NCBI RefSeq assembly: GCF_004134865.1
Contig: NZ_SDPO01000003.1
Location: 248,001-312,000 of the forward strand
Length of the DNA stretch: 64,000 bases
Direction of reading: 5' to 3'
From: Agromyces fucosus
Lineage (GTDB): Bacteria > Actinomycetota > Actinomycetes > Actinomycetales > Microbacteriaceae
Part shown: piece by piece, positions 1-8,971 of the stretch
Layout of the letters: each line of letters begins with the position of its first letter
Numbering within the stretch: position 1 is the first letter of the stretch
Made by a program: the position numbers and the translations under genes
Notes under the pieces: generated by a model
The model's database searches: none
Seen by the model: only the letters and a program-made list of their open reading frames with translations
Told to the model about the DNA's origin: nothing

Positions 1-419
1 GCTTCGCGAGCACGGCCATCGTGCAGCGCGAGACGCAGACGAGCTTGCCCGCGGCATCCGTGATCCTGATGTCCCAGACCTGTGTCGTGCGGCCGCGCGT
101 GAGGGGCATGGCCTCGCCGTAGACCCAGCCCTCGGCGACGGGGCGCACATGGTTCGCGTTGATCTCCATGCCGACGCAGTAGAACTTCGAGGGGTCCACC
201 GTGAGCGTCGCGCCCCAGCTCGCGAGCGTCTCGGCGAGGGCGACGGATGCTCCGCCGTGCAGCACCCCGCCGGGCTGGCGGGTGCGGTGGTCGACCGGCA
301 TCCGGCCTTTGAGTGAACCGTCGGTCGTCTCGGTCAGCTCGATGCCGAGGGTGCGGATCAGGGTGTCGTCGCGCGCGTTCGCCCACTCCAGTGAGGGCTC
401 GCCGAACCAGATGCTCATG
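1..419 (-). CDS. PaaI-family hotdog thioesterase (3' part cut by window edge)
   Basis: The reading frame starts at the ATG complementary to 417-419 and runs off the left edge, so the C-terminus is missing. The start MSIWFGEPSLEW is followed at about residues 48-60 by G-x-L-H-G-G-A-S-V-A-L-A-E, the signature of hotdog-fold acyl-CoA thioesterases of the PaaI / YdiI type, and then by a second beta-hairpin with E-I-N-A-N-H. Family knowledge: these cytosolic enzymes hydrolyse aryl- or acyl-CoA thioesters, for example 1,4-dihydroxy-2-naphthoyl-CoA or phenylacetyl-CoA. Substrate cannot be told from the sequence. No menaquinone or phenylacetate genes are visible next to it. Confidence 0.8.
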
Positions 420-455
420 CCGTCGAGTCTGGCACGCGGGCAGCGCCGAGCCGGT

Positions 456-1067
456 CTATGCGAGCTCGGCGATGATCGGGTGCATGGCGTCGTCGAACGC
501 CGAGGCATCCGATCGGAGCGAATCGGTCACCGCGACGGTCATGTCGCCGATCCACCAGACGCCCGACTCGGCGAGCGGCACGACCTCGACGTTGAGTTCG
601 AAGGAGTGGGCGCGGCGCCCGACCTCGCGTTCGTGCTCGGCGATGGTGCCGGCGTAGGCGCGATACGAGTCGCCGCGGCGGGATGCCGATGCGTTGCGGT
701 AGCCGTCGTGCGCCCAGTCGGCCCAGGCCCGCGCCGCCTCCGCGTGGGGCAGGATAGCCGCGGCGAGCACCTCGGCGCCCGACGTCGGCAGCGCGACCTC
801 GGTCTCGTAGGCGTCGACGAGCTCGAGCGGCACGGCCGACGGATGCGTCTCGGGTTCCACGGTCATCGCCCACCAGGTGCGCCACTGCTGCTCGAGACGG
901 TCGTGCTGATCGATCTCGAGGCGGTCGCCGACGGGCCCGACGTCGCGCAGGCGCGGCAGTTCGAGAGGAGAGGCGATACCGAGCACCTCGCGCAGATAGA
1001 GCGCGAGGAGGACCGGGCGACTCGCGTTCTCACGGATCACCCACGACGGTGTGCCCCCCGGCTGCAT
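456..1067 (-). CDS. conserved hypothetical protein
   Basis: A 203-residue soluble protein, rich in Trp, Ala and Glu, with no signal peptide or membrane segment. I do not recognise a domain. The N-terminal part (PSWVIRENASRPVLLALYLREVLG) and the central W-W-A-M-T-V and W-A-D-W stretches look like a folded all-helical protein. It is divergently transcribed from purM with an 80-base gap. GC-rich codon use matches its neighbours, so it looks native. The start chosen is the first ATG, preceded by a purine-poor leader, so a start a few codons later is possible. Confidence 0.6.
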   Translation of the reverse strand: MQPGGTPSWVIRENASRPVLLALYLREVLGIASPLELPRLRDVGPVGDRLEIDQHDRLEQQWRTWWAMTVEPETHPSAVPLELVDAYETEVALPTSGAEVLAAAILPHAEAARAWADWAHDGYRNASASRRGDSYRAYAGTIAEHEREVGRRAHSFELNVEVVPLAESGVWWIGDMTVAVTDSLRSDASAFDDAMHPIIAELA

Positions 1068-1147
1068 GGCTGTATTTTAGTCCGCCGTTCGCGCAGCGGC
1101 ACGGTTCGGCACGCGGAGAGCCGGCATGGCGCGGGTACGCTTGACGG

Positions 1148-2251
1148 GTGACCTCGAACTCGTCCTATGCCGCTGCCGGAGTCGACACGCACGCGGGTGA
1201 TCTCGCCGTCGAACTGATGAAGGCGTCGGTCTCCGCCACGCACGGGCCGAACGTGCTCGGCGGGGTCGGCGGATTCGCCGGGCTCTTCGACCTCTCGTTC
1301 GCCAAGGACTACACGCGTCCGCTGCTCGCGACCTCCACCGACGGCGTCGGCACGAAGATCGCGATCGCGCAGGCGCTCGACAAGCACGACACGATCGGCC
1401 AGGACCTGGTCGGCATGGTCGTCGACGACATCGTCGTGGTCGGTGCGAAGCCGCTCTTCATGACCGACTACATCGCGTGCGGCAAGGTCGTGCCCGAGCG
1501 CATCGCCTCGATTGTCACGGGCATCGCCCGTGCCTGCGCCGAGACCGGCACCGCCCTCGTCGGCGGCGAGACCGCAGAGCACCCGGGCCTGATGGGCGCC
1601 GACGACTACGACGTCGCGGGCGCCGCGACCGGCATCGTCGAGGCCGACCGACTGCTCGGTGCCGAGAAGGTCGAGTCGGGCGACGCCGTCATCGCGATCG
1701 CGTCGAGCGGCCTGCACTCCAACGGCTTCTCGCTCGTGCGGCACATCCTCACGAGCGCCGGCATCGGGTACACCGACGCCTCGGCCGAGCTCGGCACGAC
1801 CTGGGGCGAGGCCCTGCTCGAGCCCACTCGCCTCTACACCGGTCAGCTCGTCGAGCTGCTCGCCGGCCCGCACGGCGACGCCGTGCACTCGCTCTCCCAC
1901 GTCACGGGCGGCGGCATCGCCGCGAACCTCGCCCGTGTGCTGCCGCTCGGCTCCTGGGTCGAGCTCGACCGCACGAGCTGGTCGCCGGCCCCCGTCTTCC
2001 GCGTGCTGAACGACCTCGCGGGCACCTCGCTCGAGTCGACCGAGGGCACCTGGAACCTCGGCATCGGCTTCTTCGCCGTCGTGCGAGCGGATGCCGCGGC
2101 ATCCGTCATCTCGGCGCTCGGCGCCCTCGGCCTCCCGTCGTGGCAGGCCGGCACGGTGACGATCGGCGCCCGGGATCTCGGGGGCTTCGAGCAGGGCGCC
2201 AAGGGCGTCGACGGCGGCGCCGTGCGACTCGTCGGCTCCTACGCGAGCTGA
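1148..2251 (+). CDS. purM: phosphoribosylformylglycinamidine cyclo-ligase (AIR synthetase)
   Basis: Cytosolic enzyme of de novo purine synthesis: closes the imidazole ring, turning formylglycinamidine ribotide plus ATP into 5-aminoimidazole ribotide. The 367-residue length fits the family (about 345-370). Visible motifs are the early G-G-V-G-G-F-A-G-L-F-D, T-D-G-V-G-T-K-I (nucleotide-binding region), D-D-I-V-V-V-G-A-K-P-L-F-M-T-D-Y and G-G-E-T-A-E-H-P-G, then the S-S-G-L-H-S-N-G-F motif. The start is GTG at 1148. A DUF3073 gene lies a little downstream, an arrangement common in actinobacteria; purF is not adjacent here. Confidence 0.97.
   Translation: MTSNSSYAAAGVDTHAGDLAVELMKASVSATHGPNVLGGVGGFAGLFDLSFAKDYTRPLLATSTDGVGTKIAIAQALDKHDTIGQDLVGMVVDDIVVVGAKPLFMTDYIACGKVVPERIASIVTGIARACAETGTALVGGETAEHPGLMGADDYDVAGAATGIVEADRLLGAEKVESGDAVIAIASSGLHSNGFSLVRHILTSAGIGYTDASAELGTTWGEALLEPTRLYTGQLVELLAGPHGDAVHSLSHVTGGGIAANLARVLPLGSWVELDRTSWSPAPVFRVLNDLAGTSLESTEGTWNLGIGFFAVVRADAAASVISALGALGLPSWQAGTVTIGARDLGGFEQGAKGVDGGAVRLVGSYAS
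2088..2105. repeat. 18-bp perfect palindrome CGGATGCCGCGGCATCCG inside purM
   Basis: Perfect dyad CGGATGCCGCGGCATCCG encoding Ala-Asp-Ala-Ala-Ala-Ser in purM. The same 18-mer recurs at 3076, 13113 and 45676. The half-site CGGATGCC / GGCATCCG is scattered throughout the window, in genes and between them. Confidence 0.9.
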
Positions 2252-2261
2252 TCGGCCGCCC

Positions 2262-3038
2262 GTGCACACGCCCGTCTCGATCGGACTGATCGGCACGACC
2301 GATGCGTCGATCGTGGCGGCGCTCGCGCCGCGCATCGAGCGGCTCGGATTCCACGCGCTGTGGCTCAACGACGTGCCGGGCGGCGACTCGCTCGCCGGAC
2401 TCCGCGTCGCCGCGGCGGCGACCGAGCGGCTCGGGCTCGCGACCGGCGTGATCCCGCTCGACCGGCGACCGGTCGACACGCTCGACCTCGCGGGCCTCCC
2501 CGAGGCGCGCACGAGCATCGGCATCGGCTCCGGTCGCATCGCGCACCCGCTGGCGTTCGTCGAGCAGGGCGTCGCGAGGCTGCGCGAACGCTGCGACGCC
2601 GAGATCATCCTCGGCGCCCTCGGCCCGCGCATGCGCCGGCTCGCCGCCGAACGCGCCGACGGAGTACTGCTCAACTGGCTGACGCCCCAGGCGGCGTCCG
2701 CCACGACCGCCGAACTGCGGGCGAGCGCAGGCGAGCGACGCGCGCGGTCGGTCCTCTACACGCGCACCGTCGTCGACGACGACGCCCGTGCGGAGCTCGA
2801 GGCCGAGTCCGAACGCTACGAGCAGGTGCCGGCCTACGCCGCGAACTTCGCCCGCCTCGGCATCCGCGCGATCGACGCGACGATCGACGGCGCGGGCGGG
2901 GTCGCAGCCTACGAGTCAACGGTCGACGAAATCGTCTTGCGCGCGATCACCCCGAGCGGGTCGCTCGCCGAGCTCGAACGATTCGTCGAGACGACCGCCG
3001 CATGGGTCGAACGCGCCGCGGAGGTCCGCCCGGTGTAG
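2262..3038 (+). CDS. luciferase-like (LLM class) flavin-dependent oxidoreductase, short form
   Basis: 258 residues starting with GTG 10 bases after the purM stop, so probably co-transcribed with it. The N-terminus I-G-L-I-G-T-T-D followed by a beta-alpha pattern ending in H-A-L-W-L-N-D, the segment T-E-R-L-G-L-A-T-G-V-I-P-L-D-R-R and the central G-I-G-S-G-R-I are those of the F420- or FMN-dependent luciferase-like TIM-barrel monooxygenases. It is shorter than the usual 300-350 residues, with several insertion regions missing. Substrate unknown; whether it still binds a flavin is open. Confidence 0.65.
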   Translation: MHTPVSIGLIGTTDASIVAALAPRIERLGFHALWLNDVPGGDSLAGLRVAAAATERLGLATGVIPLDRRPVDTLDLAGLPEARTSIGIGSGRIAHPLAFVEQGVARLRERCDAEIILGALGPRMRRLAAERADGVLLNWLTPQAASATTAELRASAGERRARSVLYTRTVVDDDARAELEAESERYEQVPAYAANFARLGIRAIDATIDGAGGVAAYESTVDEIVLRAITPSGSLAELERFVETTAAWVERAAEVRPV

Positions 3039-3180
3039 CTCCGTCCGGTGCGGGACGCCTCGCAGCATCGAGCAGCGGATGCCGCGGCATCCGCCGTTCG
3101 GTCACCGCTGCGCCGGGCCTCGAAGGCCGGAAGTCTCGCGGTGGTGCGAGGTCGTTGCGAGCTGCGAGGAGAACGCGCGG
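3039..3180. other. convergent intergenic region with the 18-bp palindrome
   Basis: Lies between two genes ending toward each other. It holds the palindrome CGGATGCCGCGGCATCCG at 3076-3093, which as RNA could fold into a hairpin and might help termination. No U-tract follows. Nothing else recognised. Confidence 0.5.
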
Positions 3181-3387
3181 CTATGCGCGCTGTTCGTCCT
3201 CCGCGACATAGGTGTCGTCATCGTCAGCGGAATACTCCGCCCACTTCGACGCCTCTTCGCTGTACTCGTCATGCGGCGAGCTCGTGGTGAGCTCGCGCTC
3301 AAGCGCGTTGTAGTCGGTGTTCGGGCTGAAGTACTTCAGCTCCCGAGCGACTTTGGTGTGCTTGGCTTTCTGACGGCCGCGCCCCAT
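3181..3387 (-). CDS. DUF3073 family small protein
   Basis: 68 residues opening with M-G-R-G-R-Q-K-A-K-H-T-K-V-A-R-E-L-K-Y-F, the hallmark of DUF3073, a small basic-then-acidic protein found almost only in actinobacteria, often near purM. The C-terminal half is very acidic (YSADDDDTYVAEDEQ). Cytosolic; function unknown. The basic head might bind nucleic acid, but that is inference. A 200-base region upstream, shared with the divergent oxidoreductase gene, should carry its promoter. Confidence 0.9.
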   Translation of the reverse strand: MGRGRQKAKHTKVARELKYFSPNTDYNALERELTTSSPHDEYSEEASKWAEYSADDDDTYVAEDEQRA

Positions 3388-3585
3388 GCGTGACCCCCTT
3401 ACGGCATCTGGCCGGGTGGGATTTGGTCTTCACCCGGCGCTCATCTGATAAATGAATTCGTCCAACCGCCAGTTTAGCACCGCCGCAGACCCGCTTCGGC
3501 GTACTGCACAGGCATGCCGGAGGACGTATGGTGGCTTTCGGCTCGCGTGCTGCGAGCACACAGCAAGCCGTGCTGAGATTGTCAG

Positions 3586-4764
3586 GTGATGACGAGCCCC
3601 GAACGCGTGAAGGTCGTGGTGATCGGCGCCGGACAGGCCGGCTTGTCGGTCGCCTTCTACCTGCGACGGTTCGAGCTCGTGGCCGATGACGATTTCGTCA
3701 TGCTCGACCGTGCCCCCGGTCCTGGCGGCGCCTGGCAGCACCGCTGGTCGTCGCTCCGGCTCGGTACTGCGCACCGGGTGAACGACCTGCCGGGCATGTC
3801 CGAGCTCGGGTTGAGCTTCGACACCGCCGACCGCAATCTCCCCGCGAAAGACGTCGTCGCCGACTACTACGACCGGTTCGAGCAGCACTTCGACCTGCGG
3901 GTGCGACGGCCCATGAACGTGCGCCGGGTCGTGAACGACGGCGTCGACCTGCAGGTGCGCTACGAAGACCTCGCCCCGCAGCCCCTCGAAGAGCAGAAGG
4001 CCGCGCGCGGGCTCTTCGGCCGTCGCCGCAAGACGTTCGAGGAGCCGGCGGAGCCGTCGGCGCCGCAGCACGAGATCAACACGCAGTTCCTCGTGAACGC
4101 GACGGGCACCTGGGGTTCGCCGTTCGTGCCGTACTACCCGGGCATGACCGAGTTCGCCGGCCGCCACGTGCACACCTCCGACTTCACCGACGCAGAGGAC
4201 TTCCGCGACAAGCACGTCGTCGTGGTCGGCGGCGGCACCTCGGCGATCGGCTTCATGCTCGAGCTCGAAGAGGTCGCCGCCGGGCTCACCTGGGTCTCGC
4301 GCCGGCCGATCGACTGGCTCGACCGACAGGAGCTCGACCTCGAAGGGGCATCCGCAGCCGTCGCCATGCAAGACGAGGCCGCGCGCTCGGGTCGGGCACT
4401 GCCGTCGATCGTGAGCGGCACCGGCGTGCCGAAGAGCCGTCGCATCGCCGCGGGCATCGAGCGGGGGCTGCTCGTCGCGCGGCCCATGTTCGACCGCATC
4501 GAGGCCGACCGGGTGGTCTGGGACGGCGACGAGTCGGGCATGGCCCGGGCCGACGTCATCATCTGGGCCACCGGCTTCCGCCCCGACCTGCGCCACCTCT
4601 CGCCGCTGAAGCTGCGCGAGAAGGCCGGCGGCATCACGGTGGGCCAGGGCGCCGCGTGGAGCGACCCGCGGATCTTCCTCGCAGGCTACGGTCCGCAGGC
4701 CTCGACGATCGGCGCGAGCCGTGCGGGCCGCATGATCGCGCGCCAGATCATGGCGATGCTCTAG
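3586..4764 (+). CDS. FAD-dependent oxidoreductase, flavin-containing monooxygenase-like
   Basis: 392 residues. The first Rossmann motif V-V-V-I-G-A-G-Q-A-G-L-S near residues 10-20 binds FAD; a second, H-V-V-V-V-G-G-G-T-S-A-I-G-F near residue 210, should bind NAD(P)H; the ending A-T-G-F-R-P-D closes the FAD domain. This is the layout of class B monooxygenase relatives (FMO / CzcO type). Soluble. Substrate unknown. Starts GTG at 3586 and ATG at 3589 are adjacent; either gives the same protein within one residue. Confidence 0.85.
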   Translation: MMTSPERVKVVVIGAGQAGLSVAFYLRRFELVADDDFVMLDRAPGPGGAWQHRWSSLRLGTAHRVNDLPGMSELGLSFDTADRNLPAKDVVADYYDRFEQHFDLRVRRPMNVRRVVNDGVDLQVRYEDLAPQPLEEQKAARGLFGRRRKTFEEPAEPSAPQHEINTQFLVNATGTWGSPFVPYYPGMTEFAGRHVHTSDFTDAEDFRDKHVVVVGGGTSAIGFMLELEEVAAGLTWVSRRPIDWLDRQELDLEGASAAVAMQDEAARSGRALPSIVSGTGVPKSRRIAAGIERGLLVARPMFDRIEADRVVWDGDESGMARADVIIWATGFRPDLRHLSPLKLREKAGGITVGQGAAWSDPRIFLAGYGPQASTIGASRAGRMIARQIMAML

Positions 4765-4789
4765 CCCCGAGCGGTGCGGTCCGGCTGGC

Positions 4790-5233
4790 TCAACCGGCGG
4801 AGGGGGCGCTGTCGCGAGCGCGCTGACCGAAGGTACCCGAGGTGACCGTGCGGTACGAGGCACGCACCATCGACGCGAGCACGTCGAGGTCGACGTCGTC
4901 GAGGTTCTTGAGGTAGAGGCATCCGACGCCCGTCGTGTGCGCGCCGAGCTTCGCGAGTGCCTCAGCGTGCGCGCCGACGCCCTCGGGGAAGTAGATCGTC
5001 GTCGCGGCCTTGCGGGGCGAGAACCCCGCGGCTCCTGCACTACCCTCGCGGCCGCTCTCGTACGTGTAGTGGTACTCGCCGTACCCGATGATCGACGGCC
5101 CCCACATGCGCGGCGGCTCACCCGTCACACGGGAGAAGAGCTCGAGCAGCGTCTCGGCGTCGCGACGGCGCACGGGGTGCGCGACCCGGTCGACGAACTC
5201 GTGCACCGAGGCATCCGTGTAGTCCGTGGCCAT
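4790..5233 (-). CDS. DUF1801 domain protein
   Basis: 147 residues; begins with an ATG at 5231-5233, 9 bases from the stop of the permease gene transcribed in the same direction upstream. The core (R-R-R-D-A-E-T-L-L-E-L-F, then M-W-G-P-S-I-I-G-Y-G-E-Y-H-Y and the C-terminal helix ending G-C-L-Y-L-K-N-L-D-D-V-D) matches the YdhG/DUF1801 fold seen in many bacteria, of unknown function. Soluble, no catalytic motif recognised. Likely co-transcribed with the permease gene. Confidence 0.85.
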   Translation of the reverse strand: MATDYTDASVHEFVDRVAHPVRRRDAETLLELFSRVTGEPPRMWGPSIIGYGEYHYTYESGREGSAGAAGFSPRKAATTIYFPEGVGAHAEALAKLGAHTTGVGCLYLKNLDDVDLDVLASMVRASYRTVTSGTFGQRARDSAPSAG

Positions 5234-5242
5234 GGCGCCAGC

Positions 5243-7384
5243 CTAACGCCGGCGCTTCTCGTTCGACTCGACGACCGGACGGCGGGGCACGGGGCGCACG
5301 GGCTCGCCGCGTCGGTCCTGACCCGGCAGCGGGCGCGAGCGGCGTCCGTAGAGCAGGTCGGAGGAGTCGAGCAGCCACGGCACGAGCGACACCGTCACGC
5401 CGTGCACGAGCAGCAGCTTCTGGCGGATGCGCCGGGCCTTGTGGTTGTGCAGGATGTTCTCCCACCAGTGGCCCACGACGTACTGCGGCATGTACACGGT
5501 CACGACCTCGGAGCCGTGCTCCTCGCGCCGGGACTTGATGTAGGTGATGAGCGGGTAGCTCAGGTCGCGGTAGGGCGAGTTCAGGATCCGCAGCTTCACG
5601 TGGATGTTCTGCTTGACCCAGTCCTTCTTGAGGCGCTTCGTCTCCTCGTCGTCGAGGGACACGTGGATGGCCTCGAGCGAGTCGTGCCGGGCGGCGATCG
5701 CGTAGTCGAGCGCCTTGAGCGTCGGCTTCTGCATGCGGCCGACGAGCACGATCGCGTGGTCGCCCGTCGCGCCGAAGGTCGTGGTCGGGTCGACCTCGAT
5801 CTCCTTCTCGACGTCGCGGTAGTAGCGGTTCACGCCCATCATCAGGAAGAACAGGATCGGCATCAGGAGGAACACGATCCACGCGCCGTGCGTGAACTTC
5901 GTGACCGTGACCACGATGAGCACGACCGCGGTCATCGCGGCGCCGATCGCGTTGATCACGAGCGCGCGCAGGATCGCACCGCGAGTGAGCGGGGGAGCGT
6001 CGTCGGGGTCGGCGCGCGGGGCTCGCTTCGGCGCCCCCTTGGCCGGATGCCGCAGCCGCGAGAGCTCGCGCAGCCAGTGCCGCACCATGCCCGTCTGGCC
6101 GAGCGTGAACGAGACGAAGACGCCGATGATGTAGAGCTGGATCAGCACGGTCAGGTTCGCCTGGAAGATCAGCAGGATCAGGGATGCCGCGAGCGCGAGG
6201 ATCACGACGCCGTTCGAGTAGATCAGGCGGTCGCCGCGAGTCGACAGCGACTTCGGCGCATAGCCGTCACGGGCGAGCACCGAGCCGAGCAGCGGGAAGC
6301 CGTTGAACGCGGTGTTGGCCGCGAGCAGCAGCACGAGCGCCGTGGTGGCCTGGATCAGGTAGAAGGCGATGGTCGCGTCGCCGAACGTCGCGGCGGCGAC
6401 CTGTGCGATGAGGCTGCGCTGCGGCTCGGTCGCGCACCCGCTCCAGCCGATCAGGTGGCATGGATCCTCGGCGTAGTGCACCTGGGAGATGAGCGCGACC
6501 GCCGTGAGGCCCGCGAAGAGCACGATCGCGATGCCGCCCATGAGCACGAGCGTGCGCTGCGCGTTCTTCACCTTCGGGCGGCGGAACGCCGGCACGCCGT
6601 TCGAGATCGCCTCGACGCCGGTGAGGGCGGAGCATCCGCTCGCGAAGGAGCGCAGCAGCAGCAGGATGATGCCCGCCTGCGTCAGGGACTCGGCCTCGAC
6701 GCCGAAGGTCGCGGACTCGGCGACCGGCGGATCACCCATGAACGTGCGGGTCAGGCCGACGACGATCATCACGAAGACGCTGCCGATGAAGAGATACGTC
6801 GGCACCGCGAAGGCCTTCGACGACTCCGAGACGCCGCGCAGGTTGATGGCCGCGAGGATGATGACGAACACGATCGCGAGCTCGACGCGGAACGGGTTCA
6901 GCTCGGGGATCGCCGAGATGATGTTGTCGACGCCCGACGCGACCGACACGACGACGGTCATGACGTAGTCGACGAGCAGTGCCGACGCGACCACGAGGCC
7001 CGCCTTCTCGCCGAGGTTGCGGTGCGCGACCTCGTAGTCGCCGCCGCCGGAGGGGTAGGCGCGGATGAGCTGGCGATAGCTCGCGACGACCGTCACGAGC
7101 AGCACGACGACCGCGAGTGCGACCCACGGCGCGAAGCTCAGGAAGGCGAGTCCGCCGACCATGAGGATCATCACGAGCTCCTGCGGCGCGTACGCCACCG
7201 ACGAGAGCGGGTCGCTCGCGAAGATCGGGAGCGCGAAGCGCTTCGGGAGGAGCTGGCCCTCGAGTTTCTCTGTTGGCAGCGGGTCGCCGATGATCCAGTG
7301 CTTCGGCGACTTCAACTCAGCCGGCGGTGTATCCGCCTCATTCGTCACGGCGGTCGAGACTACACCCGCCGCGACCGGTGTCAA
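5243..7384 (-). CDS. APC-superfamily amino-acid/potassium permease
   Basis: 713 residues with about 12 hydrophobic segments in the N-terminal two thirds, starting after F-A-S-D-P-L-S-S-V-A-Y-A, typical of large APC permeases that resemble KUP potassium carriers. The last 200 residues are cytosolic and carry a beta/alpha unit (DHAIVLVGRMQKPTLKALDYA) like the universal-stress domains of this class. Integral membrane protein, probably proton-coupled uptake; substrate undetermined. The outermost start is TTG at 7382-7384; a GTG twelve codons in is also possible. It faces away from the copper cluster. Confidence 0.85.
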   Translation of the reverse strand: MTPVAAGVVSTAVTNEADTPPAELKSPKHWIIGDPLPTEKLEGQLLPKRFALPIFASDPLSSVAYAPQELVMILMVGGLAFLSFAPWVALAVVVLLVTVVASYRQLIRAYPSGGGDYEVAHRNLGEKAGLVVASALLVDYVMTVVVSVASGVDNIISAIPELNPFRVELAIVFVIILAAINLRGVSESSKAFAVPTYLFIGSVFVMIVVGLTRTFMGDPPVAESATFGVEAESLTQAGIILLLLRSFASGCSALTGVEAISNGVPAFRRPKVKNAQRTLVLMGGIAIVLFAGLTAVALISQVHYAEDPCHLIGWSGCATEPQRSLIAQVAAATFGDATIAFYLIQATTALVLLLAANTAFNGFPLLGSVLARDGYAPKSLSTRGDRLIYSNGVVILALAASLILLIFQANLTVLIQLYIIGVFVSFTLGQTGMVRHWLRELSRLRHPAKGAPKRAPRADPDDAPPLTRGAILRALVINAIGAAMTAVVLIVVTVTKFTHGAWIVFLLMPILFFLMMGVNRYYRDVEKEIEVDPTTTFGATGDHAIVLVGRMQKPTLKALDYAIAARHDSLEAIHVSLDDEETKRLKKDWVKQNIHVKLRILNSPYRDLSYPLITYIKSRREEHGSEVVTVYMPQYVVGHWWENILHNHKARRIRQKLLLVHGVTVSLVPWLLDSSDLLYGRRSRPLPGQDRRGEPVRPVPRRPVVESNEKRRR

Positions 7385-7452
7385 GTCTGCCGCTCAGGGG
7401 CGCCGAGTAGAGTTGTGGCGATTCTTCGAACACTCGACTTCCGGGGGCAAGC

Positions 7453-8085
7453 GTGAACCGTGCGGCGCAGCTCGCGCGTGGCTCGGCCACGGCGGTCGTC
7501 GCCCTGTTCCTCGCGGCCTTCTCGCACGGCGTCGCCGCGGGCGAGGCACCCGGCGGGCTCGGGCTCCTGCTCGCGGGCATCGTCGCGCTCGCGGCATCCG
7601 TCGCGTTCGTCGGCCGTCGCTCGACTCCGCTGCGCACGACGCTCGCGGTCATCGTGAGTCAGGGGGCGTTCCACCTGCTGTTCGGCGTCGGAGCCGGCGC
7701 ATCGACCGGGTCGTTGGTCGTCAGGGGCGGCGGTCACCACGAGGCCGTCGTGTTCGTCGACGGCGGTGCCGTTGCCGGTGCGGCGGAGGGTGCCGGCGCG
7801 CCCGCCGGTCACCTGCATGCCGACACTGCCATGCTCATCGGCCACGCGGTCGCCGCGGTCGCGACCATCGTCTTCCTGCTCGCGTTCGAGCGGGCGGCCT
7901 GGCGGGCCGTCACCTCGGCCGCACGCCGATTCGCGCTGCGCCTCACCGCGCCCGTGCCGCAGCTCGCGCTGCTTCCTCTCGTCGTTCGTCGGGTCGCCTC
8001 GACGAACGCCCCGCGGCTCCGGTCGCGTCTCCGCTTCACCGCGCTGGGCTCCCGTGGCCCGCCGTTCGCCCGCGCCTCCGCGTAA
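7453..8085 (+). CDS. hypothetical membrane protein upstream of copC
   Basis: 210 residues with an N-terminal hydrophobic segment, two to three further ones (I-V-A-L-A-A-S-V-A-F-V, A-V-I-V-S-Q-G-A-F-H-L-L-F-G) and a central His-containing loop (G-G-G-H-H, A-G-H-L-H-A-D). It is followed by copC, a PCu(A)C chaperone and a Dyp peroxidase on the same strand, so a role in copper entry or storage is plausible from context. No known family recognised with certainty; it resembles the unnamed membrane proteins found next to ycnI/copC genes in related bacteria. Confidence 0.6.
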   Translation: MNRAAQLARGSATAVVALFLAAFSHGVAAGEAPGGLGLLLAGIVALAASVAFVGRRSTPLRTTLAVIVSQGAFHLLFGVGAGASTGSLVVRGGGHHEAVVFVDGGAVAGAAEGAGAPAGHLHADTAMLIGHAVAAVATIVFLLAFERAAWRAVTSAARRFALRLTAPVPQLALLPLVVRRVASTNAPRLRSRLRFTALGSRGPPFARASA

Positions 8086-8187
8086 TCCCGCCGACCGGCG
8101 GACCCAGAGATTTCCGGATGCCTCCGCGGCCGCGCCTCATCGCGCGCGCCGGCCCGGGCCCGGACCGAGGAGAGAGACTCCCAAGCA

Positions 8188-8952
8188 ATGAACAACCCGA
8201 ACTCCGTGACCACCGCGACCGCACTCGACGCGCGCGAGAGCGCCACGCGCCTCCGCACCCTCGTGCTCGCCGCCTCCGCGCTCACCGTCGCCGTCGGCAT
8301 CACCCTCGCGGGCGCCTCGCCCGCCTTCGCACACGACGAGCTGCTGGCCTCGAGCCCCGAGCCCGGCGAGGTCTTCGACACGGCACCCGCAGAGGTCGCC
8401 CTCGACTTCTCGAACGACATCATCGAGGTCGGTACCGCGATCGTCGTCGTCGACCACCACGGCGGCGACGTCGAAGTGGGTGACCCCGTGGTCGCCGGCG
8501 CACACGTCACGGCTGCGCTCCCGACCGACCTCGAGGGCGACTACCAGGTGCGCTGGCGCGCCGTCTCGAGCGACGGGCACCCGATCGAGGGCACGATCGA
8601 CTTCGGAGTCGGCGCCGACGCGACCGGCGTCTGGACCGAGGAGGCACCCCACGACGACTCGGCGACTGAAGAAGAGCCCGCCGAAGGCGACCATGCCGAG
8701 GGTGACCACGCCGAGGGCGACGACGCCGCGCAGAGCGGACCTGACGGATGGGCCGTCGCCGGCTTCGTCGTCGGCGGGCTCGGGATCCTCGCGCTCCTCG
8801 CCGCCGTCATCCTGAACGCGAAGCGCAAGAGCGCAGGCCCCGGTTCGGGTTCGGGCGACGGTGCTGGCAACGCCTCCGGTGACGGCACCGGGAACGGTGG
8901 CGGCGCACCCGGTACCGGCACCGGTTCCGGCACGTCCGGCGACGACGCCTGA
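8188..8952 (+). CDS. copC: CopC-domain copper resistance protein, membrane-anchored
   Basis: 254 residues. A signal peptide ends at S-P-A-F-A before H-D-E-L-L-A-S-S-P, giving the N-terminal His that is a Cu(II) ligand in CopC; P-x-x-G-E and S-S-D-G-H-P-I-E-G mark the CopC beta-sandwich (residues about 47-150). An acidic, His-dotted stretch follows, then one membrane segment (V-A-G-F-V-V-G-G-L-G-I-L-A-L-L-A-A-V) and a Gly/Ser tail. It binds copper outside the membrane. An AGGAGAGAG-like ribosome site precedes the ATG. First of a three-gene unit with the PCu(A)C and Dyp genes. Confidence 0.88.
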   Translation: MNNPNSVTTATALDARESATRLRTLVLAASALTVAVGITLAGASPAFAHDELLASSPEPGEVFDTAPAEVALDFSNDIIEVGTAIVVVDHHGGDVEVGDPVVAGAHVTAALPTDLEGDYQVRWRAVSSDGHPIEGTIDFGVGADATGVWTEEAPHDDSATEEEPAEGDHAEGDHAEGDDAAQSGPDGWAVAGFVVGGLGILALLAAVILNAKRKSAGPGSGSGDGAGNASGDGTGNGGGAPGTGTGSGTSGDDA

Positions 8953-8971
8953 GCCCGGGGGAGCAGCACAC

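Noticed and set aside
4937-7456. Long + strand open frame of 839 codons opposite the APC permease
   Set aside because: It is the antisense of a clear membrane transporter; the translation is an Arg/Asp/His/Glu-rich low-information string typical of GC-rich shadow frames.
8861-8971. Upstream in-frame extension of the PCu(A)C gene into copC
   Set aside because: The ATG at 8972 gives a proper lipoprotein signal peptide; the extension would bury it and overlaps copC by 90 bases.
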